Shown here in pieces: positions 1 to 8,337 of a DNA stretch of 64,000 nt; the stretch's first letter is position 1, and each line of letters begins with the position of its first letter. The DNA comes from Nocardioides sp. SYSU D00065 (GTDB lineage Bacteria > Actinomycetota > Actinomycetes > Propionibacteriales > Nocardioidaceae). A program made the position numbers and the translations under genes. Location of the stretch: the NCBI RefSeq assembly GCF_017916425.1, contig NZ_JAFMSX010000005.1, forward strand, positions 205,447 to 269,446, given 5' to 3'. The notes below the pieces were generated by a model. That model did no database searches. It was given only the letters and a program-made list of their open reading frames with translations, and was not told where the DNA came from.

Positions 1-153
1 TGCGCGCTCGTCACGATCCTGCGCGACGGCCAGGTCTACACCCCCGACGCCGAGCAGCCGCTGGAGTCCGGTGACGAGCTGCTGTTCGTGGTGCCGGCCG
101 AGATCGAGGCCGAGCTGGAGCGTCTGCTCTCCCCCGGCAGCCACCCGGGCTGA
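1..153 (+). CDS. TrkA-family potassium uptake protein, C-terminal end (partial)
   Basis: The first 50 codons read open from base 1 to a TGA at 151-153, so the gene begins before the window. The segment has the alternating strand pattern of an RCK_C (TrkA-C) domain, with an ASP-like 'SGDELLFVV' strand near its end. TrkA proteins are cytoplasmic NAD(H)/nucleotide-binding gating subunits of Trk/Ktr K+ channels. A trkA pair lies upstream of the same DUF3159/OB-fold/dut neighbourhood in mycobacteria, which supports the call. The gene converges on the DUF3159 gene 31 bp away. The N-terminal domain cannot be judged. Confidence 0.75.
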   Translation, partial: CALVTILRDGQVYTPDAEQPLESGDELLFVVPAEIEAELERLLSPGSHPG

Positions 154-184
154 CACCCGCCGGCCGGGCTCCGCGAGCTGCGCC

Positions 185-886
185 TCAGGCGGGCGCGGCG
201 TCGGGCGAGACCGGCGTACGGTTGCGCGAGAGCAGCCACACCATCGTGCCCAGCGCAGCCAGCTGCAGCGGCCAGCCGAGGACGATCTTCAGCACCCCGA
301 GCGCCGCCACGGCGGCGTCGGGATCCATCGACCCGGAGTGCCCCGCCAGCCAGATCGGGGCCTGGACCGCGACGCGCACCAGGCACGGCAGCACCAGCAG
401 CCACGTGAGCCGGCTGCACAGCCGTACGACCTGGCGGTCGGCGTGCCAGGCCGTCGGGTCGCCGGTGATGCTGCCGACCATGAAGCCCACGAGCGGCCAG
501 CCGATGAGGCAGGTGAACGCCAGCACGACGGCGTACCCGCCGTTGTAGAGGATGCCCGGCAGGAAGTAGGCCAGGGCCTGGTCCTGCTCGGATCCGCCGG
601 AGGCGGCCGAGCGCTGCACGAAGAACCAGCCGATGCCGATGCCGATCAGCGCGTTGACGACGAACTGCACCGTCGAGCGCTGCACCAGACGGATCGCGAG
701 CAGCACCAGCGCGGCACCGATGCTGACCCCCAGGGCCAGCTCGAGCTCGCGCATCGTCAGCCAGGTGAGGGTGAACAGGATCGTGGGGACGGCCGCCTCC
801 GCCATGCCGCGGCGCCCGCCCAGGGCCTTCGAGAGCTGCTGGCGCACCACCGCCTCGACGGTGTCGGTGTCTGCGGTCGTCGTCAT
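185..886 (-). CDS. DUF3159 family membrane protein
   Basis: A 233-residue integral membrane protein with about six hydrophobic segments after a short cytoplasmic N terminus. It matches the actinobacterial DUF3159 family, whose function is unknown. The open frame extends further upstream, but the start at 886 (MTTTADTD) is preferred because its ATG overlaps the stop of the OB-fold gene by 4 nt (ATGA), suggesting translational coupling. It is the last gene of a minus-strand run DUF3710, OB-fold, DUF3159. No catalytic motif is visible and no function is proposed. Confidence 0.85.
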   Translation of the reverse strand: MTTTADTDTVEAVVRQQLSKALGGRRGMAEAAVPTILFTLTWLTMRELELALGVSIGAALVLLAIRLVQRSTVQFVVNALIGIGIGWFFVQRSAASGGSEQDQALAYFLPGILYNGGYAVVLAFTCLIGWPLVGFMVGSITGDPTAWHADRQVVRLCSRLTWLLVLPCLVRVAVQAPIWLAGHSGSMDPDAAVAALGVLKIVLGWPLQLAALGTMVWLLSRNRTPVSPDAAPA

Positions 887-1245
887 GGGCGCAGCTCGTA
901 GCGCGGGTTGAACATGATGGGCACGCCGCTCTGCTTGCCGATGCACCCGGCGACCGTCACGGACCGACCGGGATCGACGCCGCTGATCCGGCGACGACCG
1001 AGCCACACGATGGTGATGACCCCGGAGCCGTCGTCGAGCTCGGCCTCCAGCGCCGGCACGCCCCCGCGGGGACGGAGCGTGACGGTGCGCAGCACGCCGT
1101 TGACGACGACGTGCTCGCGCTCGGGAGCGTCGGCGATCGCCACCGCCTCACCGGTCGCGTGGCTCTGGCGCAGGTCGCGCTGGTGCGCCTCCGAGCTGTC
1201 GGCCCACCTCGACAGGGCCTGCCGCAGTCGGCTCTTCTCGCCCAC
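883..1245 (-). CDS. OB-fold nucleic acid-binding domain protein
   Basis: A 120-residue cytoplasmic protein with one OB-fold: a helix ('LSRWADSSEAHQRDL'), then five strands including 'VVVNGVLRTVTLRP', 'ALEAELDDGSGVITIVWLG' and 'SVTVAGC'. It resembles the single-domain tRNA_anti-like proteins found beside dut in actinobacteria. Start chosen: GTG at 1243-1245, 2 nt after the DUF3710 stop, since upstream codons in this frame lie inside DUF3710. It overlaps DUF3159 by 4 nt. Nucleic-acid binding is inferred from the fold; the ligand is unknown. Confidence 0.85.
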   Translation of the reverse strand: MGEKSRLRQALSRWADSSEAHQRDLRQSHATGEAVAIADAPEREHVVVNGVLRTVTLRPRGGVPALEAELDDGSGVITIVWLGRRRISGVDPGRSVTVAGCIGKQSGVPIMFNPRYELRP

Positions 1246-1247
1246 CG

Positions 1248-1889
1248 CTACCGCACCCGTCGTGCGTCGTCCGGGAGCTTGACCGGCAGCGGCTCGCCGA
1301 CCGGCATGGCGGTGTCGCCGCGACGTACGACGACCTGGGCGAGCGCGTCCTCCCACTCGCCCGTGGCGTCCGGCTCGAGGGCGGGGCGACCGAGGAACGA
1401 GGCGCGCAGCATCCAGCGGTCGCCGTTGATGCCGAGGATCCGCGACGGCTGCGTGGCGGTGGTGCCGTCGGGACGCCGCACCGGCACCTGGCACACCAGC
1501 TCGGTGCCCCAGCGGCCCTCCCGCTCGGTGACCTGACCACCGCGGCGGACCATGTCCTGGGCGATCTGGGGCCGCACCTCGGACCAGAGGTCGCCGTTGC
1601 GAGGCGCGGCGAAGGCCTGGAACTCGCAGGCGCCGTCGGAGCCGGCGAGCATCACCGCGCGGACCTGGCCGCTCGCCTCGTCGACCTGCAGGCGCAGCTC
1701 CCGGTCGGCGATCGGGGGCACGAGCAGCGAGCCGAGGTCGGCGCGGTCGGTGCCGTCGCCCTCGACCTGCCGCACGTCGAAGGGGCCGGTGCTCGGCGCC
1801 ACGGGCTCGGTCGACCCGGGGCGGTCCCCAGCCGCCGCGGACGCCTCCGCGGACGTCTCGGTGGTCTCTGCCCTGCGGCGGAACTTCAC
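1248..1889 (-). CDS. DUF3710 domain-containing protein
   Basis: A 213-residue soluble protein with a polar, probably disordered N terminus (residues 1-35) followed by the DUF3710 domain (about 40-205), which has conserved 'GPFDVRQ', 'LLVPP' and 'LGINGDRWMLRASFLG' stretches. GTG start at 1887-1889 with an AAGGAG Shine-Dalgarno 7 nt upstream. It sits between dut (72 bp upstream) and the OB-fold gene (2 bp downstream), an order conserved in mycobacteria and streptomycetes. The biochemical function of the family is unknown. Confidence 0.88.
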   Translation of the reverse strand: MKFRRRAETTETSAEASAAAGDRPGSTEPVAPSTGPFDVRQVEGDGTDRADLGSLLVPPIADRELRLQVDEASGQVRAVMLAGSDGACEFQAFAAPRNGDLWSEVRPQIAQDMVRRGGQVTEREGRWGTELVCQVPVRRPDGTTATQPSRILGINGDRWMLRASFLGRPALEPDATGEWEDALAQVVVRRGDTAMPVGEPLPVKLPDDARRVR

Positions 1890-1961
1890 GTCAGCACTCC
1901 TTCGTCACACACCGTCTGGTCAGCACTCCGTCTCGTCACCCTGCGTGCGAGGCGTCCCGGC

Positions 1962-2420
1962 TCACGGACGCGAACCGGTACCCGTAGAACCGTAACCCCC
2001 GGCGCCGCGCGCCGAGGCTGGCAGCACCCCCACCTCCACGAACCGGGCGCGCTCGAACCGCTGGACGACCAGCTGGGCGATCCGGTCCCCGCGCGACAGC
2101 GTGACCGGCTCGACCGGGTCGTGGTTGACGAGCAGCACCTTGACCTCGCCGCGGTAGCCCGCATCGACGGTGCCCGGGGCGTTGACGATCGAGAGCCCGT
2201 GCCGCGCCGCGAGCCCCGAGCGGGGGTGCACCAGGGCGACGTAGCCGTCCGGCAGCGCGATGGCGATGCCCGTCGGGACCAGGGCCCGCTCGCCGGGGGC
2301 CAGCGTCAGGTCGACGGTCGTGTGCAGGTCGGCGCCCGCGTCGCCGGGGTGGGCGTACGACGGCAGCGGCAGGTCCGGGTCGAGGCGGACGACGGCGATG
2401 TCGAGGTCGTGGTCGGGCAC
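1962..2420 (-). CDS. dut: deoxyuridine 5'-triphosphate nucleotidohydrolase (dUTPase)
   Basis: A 152-residue trimeric-type dUTPase that hydrolyses dUTP to dUMP and PPi, keeping uracil out of DNA and feeding dTMP synthesis. The five family motifs appear in order: 'HPGDAGADL' (motif 1), '[12 protein letters not shown]' (motif 2), '[11 protein letters not shown]' with the catalytic Asp (motif 3), '[10 protein letters not shown]' (motif 4) and the Gly-rich '[10 protein letters not shown]' tail (motif 5). The GTG start at 2420 is 8 nt from a TAGATT -10 element, so the mRNA is probably leaderless. It is divergent from DUF3093, and the two -10 boxes abut. Confidence 0.96.
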   Translation of the reverse strand: MPDHDLDIAVVRLDPDLPLPSYAHPGDAGADLHTTVDLTLAPGERALVPTGIAIALPDGYVALVHPRSGLAARHGLSIVNAPGTVDAGYRGEVKVLLVNHDPVEPVTLSRGDRIAQLVVQRFERARFVEVGVLPASARGAGGYGSTGTGSRP

Positions 2421-2428
2421 GAGGAGGC

Positions 2429-2440
2429 AATCTATAGGCT
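2429..2440. promoter_or_regulatory. back-to-back divergent -10 elements for dut and DUF3093
   Basis: The 12-mer AATCTATAGGCT contains TAGGCT reading right (2435-2440, 7 nt before the DUF3093 GTG) and TAGATT reading left (2434-2429, 8 nt before the dut GTG). The two hexamers abut exactly around the palindromic core CTATAG. Both spacings fit leaderless transcripts starting at or beside the start codon. This is seen directly; promoter activity is inferred. Confidence 0.6.
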
Positions 2441-2447
2441 CTGCGCC

Positions 2448-2912
2448 GTGGACTACGCCGAACGCCTCACCGTCCCGCTGCGCTGGTGGGCGCAGGGCAC
2501 GATGTTCGTGGCGTCCCTGTGGCTGGCGGTCCTCGCCGCCACGCCGGAGGCCGAGGCGATCGCCTGGACGGTGACCGCGGTTGCGATCGCCGTCTTGGTC
2601 GCCCTGCTGGTCGGCTACGGCAGCCCCCGCGTGGTCGTCAGCGACGGCACGCTCCGCGCGGGGCGCGCGCACGTCCCGCTGCGCCACGTCGGCGAGGTCA
2701 CGGCGCTCGACGCCGACGCCGTACGCCGGCTGGCCGGGGTCGAGGCCGACGCGCGCGCCTACCTCCTGCTCCGTCCCTACCTCAAGCGCGGCGTACGCGT
2801 GGAGATCACCGACCCCGCCGACCCCACGCCCTACTGGCTGGTGAGCTGCCGGCGCCCCCACGACCTGGTCTCAGCCCTAGAGGCGACCCGCGCGCGGAAG
2901 TCCGCTGGGTAA
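2448..2912 (+). CDS. DUF3093 family membrane protein
   Basis: A 154-residue protein with two adjacent N-terminal transmembrane segments (about residues 11-30 and 33-52) and a cytoplasmic C-terminal domain ('[20 protein letters not shown]', '[20 protein letters not shown]'). This matches actinobacterial DUF3093, which pairs divergently with dut in many genomes. Function unknown. GTG start at 2448 follows a TAGGCT -10 element by 7 nt. DUF4235 starts 10 bp after its stop. Confidence 0.88.
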   Translation: MDYAERLTVPLRWWAQGTMFVASLWLAVLAATPEAEAIAWTVTAVAIAVLVALLVGYGSPRVVVSDGTLRAGRAHVPLRHVGEVTALDADAVRRLAGVEADARAYLLLRPYLKRGVRVEITDPADPTPYWLVSCRRPHDLVSALEATRARKSAG

Positions 2913-2922
2913 GGTTGCCGCC

Positions 2923-3216
2923 ATGGCAGCGGAGAGCTCGAAGGTCTGGTCCGTCTTCTCCCTGGTGAGCGCCCTCGGCGCCGCCAGCGTCGCCCGCAAG
3001 GCGATCGACAAGGGCTGGCGGATGGCCACCGGCAAGAACCCCCCGGAGAACCCCGCCGACCCCGACGTCTCGGTCGGTGAGGCTGTGGCCTGGGCCGCCG
3101 TGACGGGCGCCCTCGTCGCGCTGGCACGGATGTTCGCCCAGCGGCGCGCCGCGGGCTACTACACCAGGTCCACCGGGCACCGCCCGCCCGGCCTGCGCGC
3201 CGGCGACAAGGCCTAG
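2923..3216 (+). CDS. DUF4235 domain-containing membrane protein
   Basis: A 97-residue protein with two hydrophobic segments (about 8-25 and 53-72) separated by a polar loop ('GWRMATGKNPPENPADPDVS'), the usual layout of DUF4235. Function unknown. A TAAGGT -10-like hexamer lies 7 nt before the ATG, inside the end of DUF3093, so it may have its own leaderless promoter besides readthrough. The gene ends just before a strong bidirectional hairpin. Confidence 0.85.
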   Translation: MAAESSKVWSVFSLVSALGAASVARKAIDKGWRMATGKNPPENPADPDVSVGEAVAWAAVTGALVALARMFAQRRAAGYYTRSTGHRPPGLRAGDKA

Positions 3217-3235
3217 ACCTCCAGTCCGAACGCGC

Positions 3236-3273
3236 GAGGCCCCGACGCTCCTGCTCAGGAGCGTCGGGGCCTC
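3236..3273. terminator. bidirectional intrinsic terminator
   Basis: A perfect 18-bp inverted repeat (3236-3253 and 3256-3273) with core CCCCGACGCTCCTG lies between the converging DUF4235 and DUF4193 genes. No clear U-tract follows, as is common in high-GC actinobacteria. Confidence 0.8.
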
Positions 3274-3298
3274 GTCGCCGTCCGGGAACGGCCGCGGC

Positions 3299-3589
3299 TC
3301 AGATGCAGTCGCGGCAGATGAGCTTCTTCTCGTCCGCCAGCTGCGAGCGGTGGTGGACCAGGAAGCAGCTCATGCAGGTGAACTCGTCGTCCTGGCGCGG
3401 CATGACCTCGACCGCGAGCTCCTCGTGCGACAGGTCGGCACCGGGGAGCTCGAACGACTCGGCCGCCTCGGTCTCGTCCTCGTCGACCTTGCCGGAGTTC
3501 TTGTCGTGGCGCCGGGCCTTGAGCTCCTCGATGCTCTCCTCGCTCTGGTCCTCCTCGGACTTGCGTGGTGCGTCGTAGTCGGTGGCCAT
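3299..3589 (-). CDS. DUF4193 family zinc-ribbon-like protein
   Basis: A 96-residue, strongly acidic protein. The N-terminal two thirds is charged and probably disordered; the C terminus holds 'FTCMSCFLVHH' and 'LICRDCI', two CxxC pairs that could bind zinc or respond to thiol oxidation. It matches DUF4193, a near-universal small actinobacterial family of unknown role. ATG at 3589 has a GAGAGGG Shine-Dalgarno 5 nt upstream. The upstream region carries a GGAAT-N18-GTT promoter and a structured leader, suggesting stress control. Confidence 0.9.
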   Translation of the reverse strand: MATDYDAPRKSEEDQSEESIEELKARRHDKNSGKVDEDETEAAESFELPGADLSHEELAVEVMPRQDDEFTCMSCFLVHHRSQLADEKKLICRDCI

Positions 3590-3685
3590 CGATTCCCTCT
3601 CCCCATGCAGTGGCTCGTACCCGCCGGATCGCGGCTCGGGCCGAACCAGTTGTGCGCGTCGTCGGCGCCAAAGTGTGCACCATGA

Positions 3686-3707
3686 ACCGGCTCCTTGGTG
3701 AGCCGGT
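3686..3707 (-). promoter_or_regulatory. hairpin in the 5' leader of DUF4193
   Basis: ACCGGCTC (3686-3693) and GAGCCGGT (3700-3707) form an 8-bp stem with a 6-nt loop inside the ~130-nt untranslated leader expected from the promoter at 3725-3750. A second short palindrome (GCGAC-GT-GTCGC, 3710-3721) lies at about the expected transcription start. Whether they regulate is unknown. Confidence 0.35.
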
Positions 3708-3724
3708 CCGCGACGTGTCGCCTG

Positions 3725-3750
3725 AACAGTGCCCGACTGCCCGCTATTCC
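3725..3750 (-). promoter_or_regulatory. SigR/SigH-type promoter of DUF4193
   Basis: On the minus strand GGAAT (3750-3746) and GTT (3727-3725) are separated by exactly 18 nt, matching the actinobacterial thiol-stress ECF consensus GGAAT-N18/19-GTT. A weaker housekeeping reading (TTGACC-N18-GAATAG, 3773-3744) overlaps it. The rest of 3590-3814 contains no gene. Confidence 0.45.
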
Positions 3751-3814
3751 CCGCCCTCGCGCGTGTTGGTCAATGTTTGTCCAGACCCGTCGAGCGGCCG
3801 TCTCCAGCGGGTGT

Positions 3815-4630
3815 TCAGGCGAGGAACCGGGCCGTCCTGAGAGCCTCGACGAAGGCGTCCCACCCGTCGGCCGGCGTCGCCACGACCACGCCGTCGTGGG
3901 GCCAGTCGTCGAGGTCCAAGGTGCCCGGCAGCACGCCGAACCGACCGCCCGCCTCCCGGAGCACCACCGCCGCGGCGCTGTAGTCCCACGGGTGGGGACC
4001 CTCCTCGACGTAGGCGTCCGCGGACCCGTCGGCGACGTGGCAGATGTCCAGGGAGCTGGTCCCGATCCGGCGGATGTCGCGGACCACCGGGAGCAACGCG
4101 GCCAGGCACCGGGCCTGGTGGGTGCGGACCTCCGGTCGGTAGCCGAACCCGGTCATGACCAGCCGCTGGGCGAGCGGGGGGCTCGGCCGGACCCTGATCG
4201 GACGTCCGTCGCGGGTGGCGCCGTGGCCGAGCGCGGCGACGTACTCGACGTCGACGCCGATGCCGACCACCGCGCCGGCGACCGGCTCGCCACCCTGCTC
4301 GGCCGCCACGGACACCGCGCAGTCCCGGATGCCGTAGAGATAGTTGACCGTCCCGTCGATCGGGTCGACGACCCAGCGCACACCGCTGGTGCCCGCGTGG
4401 TCGTCGCCCTCCTCGCCGAGGATGGCGTCGTCGGGCCGGAGCTCGAGCAGCCGTCGGCGCAGCAGGTCCTCCACGGCACGGTCGGCACGCGTCACCACGT
4501 CGGTGTCGCTGGACTTGGTGTCGGCGACGTCCACGCCCTCCTCGCGCATCCGCCGGGCGAGCGCGGCCGCCTCACGGGCCACGGTGAGCGCGACGTCGCG
4601 CAGCTCGGCCGGGTCGGCGGGGCGCGTCAC
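3815..4630 (-). CDS. inositol monophosphatase family protein
   Basis: A 271-residue cytoplasmic Mg2+-dependent phosphatase of the IMPase/SuhB superfamily. The metal-binding motif '[12 protein letters not shown]' (about residues 86-97), the upstream 'GEEG' acidic pair and the C-terminal '[17 protein letters not shown]' motif are all present. Likely substrates are myo-inositol-1-phosphate (phosphatidylinositol and mycothiol supply) or histidinol phosphate; sequence alone does not decide. GTG start at 4628-4630 overlaps the ferrochelatase stop by 4 nt, so the two are probably cotranscribed. A suhB gene sits in the same area in M. tuberculosis. Confidence 0.9.
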   Translation of the reverse strand: MTRPADPAELRDVALTVAREAAALARRMREEGVDVADTKSSDTDVVTRADRAVEDLLRRRLLELRPDDAILGEEGDDHAGTSGVRWVVDPIDGTVNYLYGIRDCAVSVAAEQGGEPVAGAVVGIGVDVEYVAALGHGATRDGRPIRVRPSPPLAQRLVMTGFGYRPEVRTHQARCLAALLPVVRDIRRIGTSSLDICHVADGSADAYVEEGPHPWDYSAAAVVLREAGGRFGVLPGTLDLDDWPHDGVVVATPADGWDAFVEALRTARFLA

Positions 4631-5742
4631 GCGTCGCGCCCGCAGAGGGCCGGCCGAGGGCCGCGGGGGTTGGGGCAGCACCCGGCGCCGCACAGGTCGG
4701 GGCCGGCCGGCAGCGACCCGAGCGCGGGGCGCTCCGGGTGCTCGCCGCGCTCGGCGGCCGCCCGCTCGAGCAGCAGGTCGCGGACCATGGCGACGAAGCG
4801 GTGGTCGACGCCGGGCGTGGCCGCCCGGACGGCCCGCAGGCCGAGCTCCTCGGCGGTGGCCATCGCCTCGGTGTCGAGGTCGTAGATGACCTCCATGTGG
4901 TCGGAGACGAAGCCGATGGGCACCATCACCACCTGCCTCACCCCCTCCGCGGCCAGCGCGGCCAGGTGGTCGTTGACGTCCGGCTCGAGCCACGGCGTCG
5001 ACGGGGCGCCGGATCGCGAGCAGTAGACCAGGTCGTGCTCGTGGTCGCGGCCGGTCGCCTCGCGCACCCGGCGCGCCACCTCCTCGACCGCACTGCGGTG
5101 CTGCAGGACGTACGCTCCCCGCGGCTGGGCGTCGGACTCGGGCGGCGCGCCGCTGGTCTCCGCCATCTCGGTGGGGATCGAGTGCGTCACGAAGACGAGC
5201 CGGGCGGCCTCGTCGTCGGACAGCTCCGCCAGCGCAGCGAGGCACGCGTCGACGACCGGCTCCACGAAGCCGGGGTGGTTGTAGTACTGCCGCAGTTTGT
5301 CCAGCTGCGGGGCGCCCGGGGTCTGCTCGACCGCGTCCCACAGGTTCTCGCGGTACTGCCGGCACGAGGACCACGACGAGTACGCCGAGGTGGTGAACAC
5401 CGCGGCGCGGGACACACCGTCGGCCACCATCTGGGCGAGGGTGTCGGCGAGGTAGGGGTCCCAGTTGCGGTTGCCGAAGTAGATTGGCAGGTCGATGCCC
5501 TGCTCGGCGAGGTCCTGCTCCAGGGCCGCGATCAGTGCCCGGTTCTGGTCGTTGATCGGGCTCTTGCCCCCGAAGAGGAAGTAGTGCTCCCCCACTTGCG
5601 CCAGTCTCTCGCGGGGGATCCCCCGCCCCCGTGTCACGTTCTCGAGGAACGGCACCACGTCCTCGGGCCGCTCGGGACCTCCGAAGGAGAGCACCAGCAG
5701 CGCGTCGTACGGCTTCACGTCGGGGTGACCCGCAGGATTCAT
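4627..5742 (-). CDS. hemH: ferrochelatase (coproporphyrin-type, CpfC/HemH)
   Basis: A 371-residue ferrochelatase that inserts Fe2+ into a porphyrin near the end of heme synthesis; in actinobacteria the substrate is coproporphyrin III. Visible motifs: '[17 protein letters not shown]' at the N terminus, '[13 protein letters not shown]', the catalytic His region 'LVFVTHSIP', and '[17 protein letters not shown]'. The C-terminal tail '[18 protein letters not shown]' is Cys-rich, as expected for the [2Fe-2S] cluster seen in actinobacterial enzymes. ATG at 5742 is 6 nt from a TACGCT -10 box (leaderless). It is divergent from an MFS gene with only 33 bp between. Confidence 0.94.
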   Translation of the reverse strand: MNPAGHPDVKPYDALLVLSFGGPERPEDVVPFLENVTRGRGIPRERLAQVGEHYFLFGGKSPINDQNRALIAALEQDLAEQGIDLPIYFGNRNWDPYLADTLAQMVADGVSRAAVFTTSAYSSWSSCRQYRENLWDAVEQTPGAPQLDKLRQYYNHPGFVEPVVDACLAALAELSDDEAARLVFVTHSIPTEMAETSGAPPESDAQPRGAYVLQHRSAVEEVARRVREATGRDHEHDLVYCSRSGAPSTPWLEPDVNDHLAALAAEGVRQVVMVPIGFVSDHMEVIYDLDTEAMATAEELGLRAVRAATPGVDHRFVAMVRDLLLERAAAERGEHPERPALGSLPAGPDLCGAGCCPNPRGPRPALCGRDA

Positions 5743-5775
5743 GCCGCCAGCGTAGGCGGCCCTACCATCGCCGCG

Positions 5776-6960
5776 ATGCTCGACTCCTACCGCCGGGTGC
5801 TGGCGCGCCCGGGCGCGCTCGCCTTCAGCAGCGCCGCCCTCGTGGCGCGGCTGCCCATCTCCATGGTGGGGCTGGGCATCGTGCTGCTCGTCGAGCAGCG
5901 CACCGGCTCCTACGGCCTGGCCGGCACCGTCTCCGCGGTGTTCGTGCTGGCCGAGGCCGCCTTCGCGGTGCTGCACGGTCGGTGGGTCGACCACTTCGGG
6001 CAGTCGCGCGTGCTGCCCCTCGCGATCTCGGTCTTCGGCGCCGGGCTCGCCCTGATGATGCTCGCGGTCGAGCAGGACTGGCCGCGGGTGTGGACCTACG
6101 TCTTCGCGGCCGTCGCCGGGGCGGCGCTGCCGCAGGTGGGCGCGAGCGTGCGCACCCGCTGGTCGCACCTGCTCGACGACGACGGCGAGAAGCAGACCGC
6201 CTTCGCCCTCGAGGCGGTGCTCGACGAGGTCGTGTTCGTGGTCGGGCCGGTCGTCGTGACGCTGCTGGCCACCAGCTGGCACCCGGTCGCTGGTCTGACG
6301 TTCGCCCTGCTGTCGGGGGTGGTGGGGACCTTCGCCTTCGCCGCGCAGCGGGCCACCGAGCCGCCCGCCGGGCGCGCCACCGCGGCAGCCGTGCGCGCCC
6401 CGATGCCGTGGCGACTGGTCCTCCCGCTGGCGCTGGTCTGCCTCACCCTGGGGGCGCTCTTCGGCGCTGCGGAGGTCACGACCGTGGCGTTCGCCGAGGA
6501 GGCAGGACAGCGGTGGGTGGCCGGTTGGCTGCTGGCCGTGTGGTCGCTGGGCAGCCTCGTCGCCGGCCTCGTCACCGGGGCGATCGTCTGGCGCCGCGGC
6601 CCCGACGTCCGACTGCGGTGGGGCTCAGCCGCCATGGCGCTGGCCATGGCGCCGCTGGCCTTCATCTCCTCGGTCCCGCTGATGGCCGTCGTGCTGCTGG
6701 TCGGCGGCCTCGCCATCGCGCCCACGATGATCAGCGCGATGACGATGGTGGAGCAGGGCGTGCCGTCCGGCCGGCTCACCGAGGGGATGGCGATCCTGCA
6801 CACCGGCATCGTCGCCGGCGTGGCGCCCGGCGCGAGCATCGCGGGCTTCGTCGTCGACCACAGCGGCGCCTCGGCGGCGTACGTCGTCGCGCTGGCCGGC
6901 GGCGTCCTCGGTGCGCTCGCGGCCCAGACCGCGCCCCGATCCCCTACCGTGCGAGCATGA
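5776..6960 (+). CDS. MFS transporter
   Basis: A 394-residue integral membrane protein with about 12 hydrophobic segments. The loop after TM2-3, '[17 protein letters not shown]', is a variant of the major facilitator motif A. It belongs to the drug/metabolite efflux-type MFS; the substrate is unknown. ATG at 5776 is preceded at 7 nt by TACCAT (leaderless). The gene is divergent from ferrochelatase, so a link to heme or porphyrin export is possible but only suggested by position. Its stop overlaps the next start (ATGA). Confidence 0.88.
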   Translation: MLDSYRRVLARPGALAFSSAALVARLPISMVGLGIVLLVEQRTGSYGLAGTVSAVFVLAEAAFAVLHGRWVDHFGQSRVLPLAISVFGAGLALMMLAVEQDWPRVWTYVFAAVAGAALPQVGASVRTRWSHLLDDDGEKQTAFALEAVLDEVVFVVGPVVVTLLATSWHPVAGLTFALLSGVVGTFAFAAQRATEPPAGRATAAAVRAPMPWRLVLPLALVCLTLGALFGAAEVTTVAFAEEAGQRWVAGWLLAVWSLGSLVAGLVTGAIVWRRGPDVRLRWGSAAMALAMAPLAFISSVPLMAVVLLVGGLAIAPTMISAMTMVEQGVPSGRLTEGMAILHTGIVAGVAPGASIAGFVVDHSGASAAYVVALAGGVLGALAAQTAPRSPTVRA

Positions 6961-8288
6961 CGACCTTTGTCCGACCGAGCCTCGGCGCCCACTGGAGCAA
7001 CTGGTCGGGTCTCGAGGAGGCCGACGCGCGCCACGTCGAGACTCCCGGGTCGGTCGAGGCCGTGGTCGCCGCCGTACGGCGAGCGCGCGTGGCCGGCGGC
7101 ACGGTGAAGATGGCGGGCGCGGGGCACAGCTTCACCGCCATCGCGGCGCCCGAGGACACGCTGCTGCGGCCCGAGGCACTCACCGGGGTCCTCGAGGTGG
7201 ACCGCCGGGCGATGACGGTGACGGCTCGCGCCGGCACGCCGCTGAAGGAGCTCAACCTCGCCCTGGAGCGGCTCGGCCTCTGCCTGCACAACATGGGCGA
7301 CATCGCCGAGCAGACCCTGGCCGGCGCCACCTCCACCGGCACCCACGGGACCGGGGGCACGGCCGCGGGACTGTCCGCCCAGCTGGCCGCGCTCGAGCTC
7401 GTCACCGGGACCGGCGAGGTGCTGCGGGCCTCCGCCACCGAGAACCCGGACGTCTTCGACGTGGCTCGCGTCGGTCTCGGCGCACTGGGGATCCTGACCA
7501 GCCTCACCTTCCACGTCGAGCCGCTCTTCGTCCTCGAGGCCCACGAGCAGCCGATGACCTGGGACCGGGCGCTCGGCTCCTTCGACGAGATGACCGCGCA
7601 GGCTCATCACGTCGACATGTACTGGTTCCCGCACACCGACCGGCTGGTGGTCAAGCAGAACGTGCGCACCGACCTCGAGCCCGGCGAGCAGGAACCGCCC
7701 TCGCGGCTCGCGGCCTGGTGGGAGGACGAGCTGGTCTCCAACACCGTCTTCGGTGCGCTGTGCCGGGTGGGCTCGCGGGCGCCGGGCCTGGTCCCCCGCA
7801 TCAACCGGCTGGCCGGGCGCGCGCTGTCCGAGCGCCGCTACAGCGACCTCGCGCACCGGGTCTTCGTGTCGCCGAGGCGGGTGCGCTTCCGCGAGATGGA
7901 GTACGCCGTCCCCCGCGAGGTCGGCCTCGACGTGCTGCGCGAGTGCCGGCGGGTGATCGACGCCAGCGACTGGCGCATCGCCTTCCCGGTCGAGGTCCGC
8001 ACCGCGCCGGCCGACGACGTCCCGCTGTCGACCGCGCACGGGCGCGACAGCCTCTACCTCGCCTTCCACGTGCCCCACGACACCGACCACACGGCGTACT
8101 TCGGTGGCCTGGAACCGGTCCTGCGCGAGGCCGGTGGCCGCCCGCACTGGGGCAAGGTGCACACGCGCACGGCGGCCGACCTCGCGCCGGCGTACAGCCG
8201 GTTCGACGACTTCCTTGCGATGCGCGAGCGCCTCGACCCCGACCGCGTCTTCGCCAACGCGTACCTGCGTCGGGTGCTCGGCGACTGA
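6957..8288 (+). CDS. FAD-binding D-arabinono-1,4-lactone oxidase-family oxidoreductase
   Basis: A 443-residue VAO/ALO-type flavoprotein. The PCMH FAD-binding domain covers about residues 15-185: 'VKMAGAGHSFTAIA' carries the His of the GHS motif used for covalent flavin attachment in this family, and 'GDIAEQTLAGATSTGTHGTGG' is the second FAD loop. The C-terminal ALO domain ends 'RLDPDRVFANAYLRRVLG'. It oxidises a sugar-1,4-lactone or alditol (M. tuberculosis Rv1771 and alditol oxidase are relatives). The ATG overlaps the MFS stop by 4 nt and also has its own TACCGT -10 box 6 nt upstream. Confidence 0.9.
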   Translation: MTTFVRPSLGAHWSNWSGLEEADARHVETPGSVEAVVAAVRRARVAGGTVKMAGAGHSFTAIAAPEDTLLRPEALTGVLEVDRRAMTVTARAGTPLKELNLALERLGLCLHNMGDIAEQTLAGATSTGTHGTGGTAAGLSAQLAALELVTGTGEVLRASATENPDVFDVARVGLGALGILTSLTFHVEPLFVLEAHEQPMTWDRALGSFDEMTAQAHHVDMYWFPHTDRLVVKQNVRTDLEPGEQEPPSRLAAWWEDELVSNTVFGALCRVGSRAPGLVPRINRLAGRALSERRYSDLAHRVFVSPRRVRFREMEYAVPREVGLDVLRECRRVIDASDWRIAFPVEVRTAPADDVPLSTAHGRDSLYLAFHVPHDTDHTAYFGGLEPVLREAGGRPHWGKVHTRTAADLAPAYSRFDDFLAMRERLDPDRVFANAYLRRVLGD

Positions 8289-8337
8289 CGTCCTTGCGCC
8301 CGCTGGCTGGGGCCCGCTGGCTGGTCCCGGCCCAGCG

